Assembly (NCBI GenBank): GCA_028819835.1
Contig: JAPPKR010000242.1
Location: 1 to 24,886 of the forward strand
From: a bacterium
Lineage (GTDB): Bacteria; Actinomycetota; Acidimicrobiia; UBA5794; ZC4RG35
DNA length: 24,886 bases
Reading direction: 5' to 3'
Shown: piece by piece, positions 22,945 through 24,886 of the stretch
Layout of the letters: each line of letters starts with the position of its first letter
Numbering within the stretch: position 1 is the stretch's first letter
Notes under the pieces: model-generated
The model's database searches: none
Seen by the model: the letters and a program-made list of their open reading frames with translations, nothing else
Told to the model about the DNA's origin: nothing
Program-made: the position numbers and the translations under genes

Positions 22945-24431
22945 AACTGACCTCCGCGGTGGGCTGGCTGGGTCGCCGCGGGATGTTCACCTCCCTGCTC
23001 TTCGTAACGGGCGTCACCGCCATGGCGGTGGGTCTGATGATGCTGCTGGCCGCCGGGGTGTCCCTCCTATACGGCGAATTCTCAGATGCCAGGGCAATCG
23101 GGGCGGCCGCCGCGGTGACGGTGGCCACCGGGACACTGCTGCGCCATTCCGTGGCCAAGCCCACTGCTCTCACCACCCGGGCAGGGTTCGCGGGAGTAGG
23201 CGTCGCCTGGCTGGTGATGTCGGCCTTCGGGACGCTGCCCTATCTTTTCACCGGCGCCATCCCGGACGTCACCAGCGCTGCCTTCGAGACCGTTTCCGGG
23301 TTCACAACCACCGGCGCCTCCCTGGTGGCCGACCCCGGTCAACTCTCCCATGGCATTCTCTTCTGGCGGTCACTCACCCAGTGGATGGGGGGGATGGGGA
23401 TAATCGTGCTGTTCGTGGCGGTGCTGCCCCTCTTGGGGGTGGGCGGCCTGGAGTTGGCCCGCGCCGAGTCACCGGGAGCCGATCCTGATCGGCTTACTCC
23501 CCGTTTCCAGGACACCGCCAAGCGCCTGTGGCTGATCTACGTGATGCTCACCTGCGTGGAGGCACTGCTGCTATGGGCCGGCGACATGGACCTCTTCCAA
23601 GCGGTCAACCACTCGCTGACCACGCTGTCCACCGGCGGATTCAGCACCGAAGCCACCTCCATCACCGGGTTCAGCGCCTATACCCAATGGGTGATCATCG
23701 TGTTCATGGTCCTGGCCGGAGTCTCCTTCGCCCTGCACTTCCGAGCCCTGTTACACCCCCGGCGATATTTCGCCAACGAGGAGTTCCGGGTGTACTCCCT
23801 GGTGGTGGTGGCCGCCGGGGCGTGGCTCACCATCGCTCTCGCCAACCACGGAGCCGGGTGGGAGCAGGCCGTGCGGGAGGGTGTCTTCACGGCCGTGTCG
23901 ATGGTGACCACGACCGGTTACAGCACCGCCGATTTCGGATCGTGGATGCCGCCCATGCAACTGTTGGTGCTGGCTCTGATGACCCTGGGTGGGATGGCGG
24001 GATCCACGGCGGGCGGCATCAAGAGTTTTCGGTTGAAGGTGGTGGCGAACACGGCGCTCACCGAGTTACGACGGGTGATCCACCCACGAGGGATGTTCAT
24101 CATCCGACTCAACGGGCGCCCGCTTTCAACCCACATCATCCGGGGTATCTTCTCGTTCCTGGTTCTGTACCTGTTTCTCATGGCGGCCGGGGCGCTGGTA
24201 TTCATCACCATCGAAAGTTCCTTCGGGTCCTCGGATCTGGTCACCTCGCTGTCGGCGGTGGTCGCCAGCCTGGGGAACATCGGACCCGGGTTGGGAGAGG
24301 TGGGACCCGCAGCCAACTACGCCATGGTCTCTCCTCCCGGCAAATGGCTCCTGTCCCTGCTGATGATCGTGGGACGCTTGGAGATCCTCCCCGTCCTGGT
24401 GCTCACCATGCCTTCCGTCTGGCGCAGGTAG
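22941..24431 (+). CDS. trkH: Trk potassium uptake channel subunit TrkH
   Basis: A 496-residue inner-membrane protein from the SKT family. It has about ten hydrophobic segments and the four pore loops with selectivity-filter glycines: SGFTTTGAS (about 115-123), TLSTGGFSTEA (about 230-240), TTTGYSTADF (about 325-334) and SLGNIGPGLGE (about 443-453). WRSLTQWMGGMGIIVL and the LGGMAGSTAGGIKSFR segment (about 351-366) are family hallmarks; the Ala/Gly-rich part of the latter is the flexible intramembrane gate. It imports potassium with TrkA as gating ring. It starts at GTG 22941, overlapping the trkA stop by four bases. It ends at TAG 24429-24431 and faces proB across 87 bases, in which no clear terminator is seen. 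Confidence 0.94.
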   Translation: MKLTSAVGWLGRRGMFTSLLFVTGVTAMAVGLMMLLAAGVSLLYGEFSDARAIGAAAAVTVATGTLLRHSVAKPTALTTRAGFAGVGVAWLVMSAFGTLPYLFTGAIPDVTSAAFETVSGFTTTGASLVADPGQLSHGILFWRSLTQWMGGMGIIVLFVAVLPLLGVGGLELARAESPGADPDRLTPRFQDTAKRLWLIYVMLTCVEALLLWAGDMDLFQAVNHSLTTLSTGGFSTEATSITGFSAYTQWVIIVFMVLAGVSFALHFRALLHPRRYFANEEFRVYSLVVVAAGAWLTIALANHGAGWEQAVREGVFTAVSMVTTTGYSTADFGSWMPPMQLLVLALMTLGGMAGSTAGGIKSFRLKVVANTALTELRRVIHPRGMFIIRLNGRPLSTHIIRGIFSFLVLYLFLMAAGALVFITIESSFGSSDLVTSLSAVVASLGNIGPGLGEVGPAANYAMVSPPGKWLLSLLMIVGRLEILPVLVLTMPSVWRR

Positions 24432-24518
24432 CAATCCAGGCCGCACGGTCGCCTTCTGCGACACCTGACCGCACAGAGGAAAACGGAAGGCCACGGATCC
24501 GGGCAGGGGCTCGGGCGG

Positions 24519-24886
24519 CTACTCCCTCAAAACCACCAGATCGTCGCGGTGGATCAGTTCTGTCGTGGGATGGGCGCTTGCCTGGAGGCTCCGGCAGTCG
24601 GATGCGGAGATACGGGCAATGCCCTTGGCGATGGTCCTTCCCTCAGGATCCAGCACCTCCACCGCCTCCCCGGCGGTGAAACCGCCCTCGATCTCCCGTA
24701 CTCCAACCGGCAGCAGGCTCCTTTTCAGTCGTGTGATCGCCCGCACCGCTCCGGCGTCGAGGGTCACCCGACCACCGGACTCCTGGCCGAACGCGATCCA
24801 TAGTTTGCGCGCGCTGAGTTTCCGGGCTTCGGGATTCACCCAGGTGCCGATCGCTTCTCCCCGACAAATCCGGTCCACCACTCGGG
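24519..24886 (-). CDS. proB: Glutamate 5-kinase ProB, C-terminal part
   Basis: Only the last 122 residues are inside the window; the frame runs off the right edge. ProB phosphorylates glutamate in the first step of proline synthesis. Seen here are the end of the kinase domain (VVDRICRGEAIGTWV, matching the family's ...G..GT.. closing strand) and, after KLSARKLWIAFGQ, a complete PUA domain (GRVTLDAGAVRAITRLKRSL, VEVLDPEGRTIAKGIAR). The end is ...LIHRDDLVVLRE, typical for ProB. In many actinobacteria proB lies beside proA, nadD and rsfS; here the trk, MoxR/VWA and gap genes lie between proB and nadD, and proA is not in the window. Confidence 0.92.
   Translation of the reverse strand, partial: RVVDRICRGEAIGTWVNPEARKLSARKLWIAFGQESGGRVTLDAGAVRAITRLKRSLLPVGVREIEGGFTAGEAVEVLDPEGRTIAKGIARISASDCRSLQASAHPTTELIHRDDLVVLRE

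Noticed and set aside
23528..24679. Plus-strand 383-residue frame overlapping trkH
   Set aside because: Arg/Gly/Pro/His-rich out-of-frame reading of trkH; no hydrophobic or domain pattern.

Overview
The window divides into two parts. Positions about 340-15340 are an accessory block rich in predicted anti-phage genes. It lies between the 3' end of a probable sugar phosphate isomerase/epimerase gene (1-329) and a tRNA-Ala(GGC) gene (15342-15415, minus strand) whose 3' end faces the block. Positions about 15340-24886 are high-GC housekeeping DNA. The GC-rich wobble positions, frequent GTG/TTG starts, the nadD-rsfS-tRNA order and the nearby proB suggest an uncultured actinomycetote, perhaps Acidimicrobiia-like. 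This placement is inferred from style and gene order, not from a marker gene.

Accessory block, left to right: (1) one plus-strand gene (818-2455) fusing an ABC/Rad50-type ATPase to a Toprim-like DUF4435 domain, which is the layout of a fused PARIS (AriA-AriB) system. (2) A minus-strand operon running 9192 to 2630: D12-class adenine methylase, a possible 100-aa ORF, a 182-aa protein, a PLD-nuclease/DEAH helicase, a 58-aa protein, a DndD-like SMC ATPase, a 125-aa protein and a 42-aa membrane protein. Helicase, methylase and ATPase together resemble the HMA (helicase-methylase-ATPase) defence type. The 58-aa and 42-aa genes were found by reading the sequence directly and are easily missed. (3) A damaged minus-strand reading frame upstream of the methylase (9180-9768). 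(4) A plus-strand protein with an N-terminal GHKL ATPase and a C-terminal PD-(D/E)XK-like nuclease (9803-11716). (5) A minus-strand pair: a large protein with a HEPN-type Rx4H motif, followed by a protein with a C-terminal nuclease-like domain. No integrase, transposase or CRISPR array is visible.

Housekeeping part: minus-strand M23-like exported protein, nadD (NAD synthesis), rsfS (ribosome silencing) and tRNA-Ala. Next come two plus-strand glyceraldehyde-3-phosphate dehydrogenase genes overlapping by ATGA; in the first, the catalytic cysteine is replaced by asparagine. A minus-strand MoxR-type ATPase and its CoxE-like VWA partner form a two-gene operon. TrkA and TrkH (potassium uptake) overlap by GTGA on the plus strand. 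The window ends inside proB (glutamate 5-kinase, minus strand). Two genes (rsfS and the MoxR gene) lack a standard start codon where the protein appears to begin.
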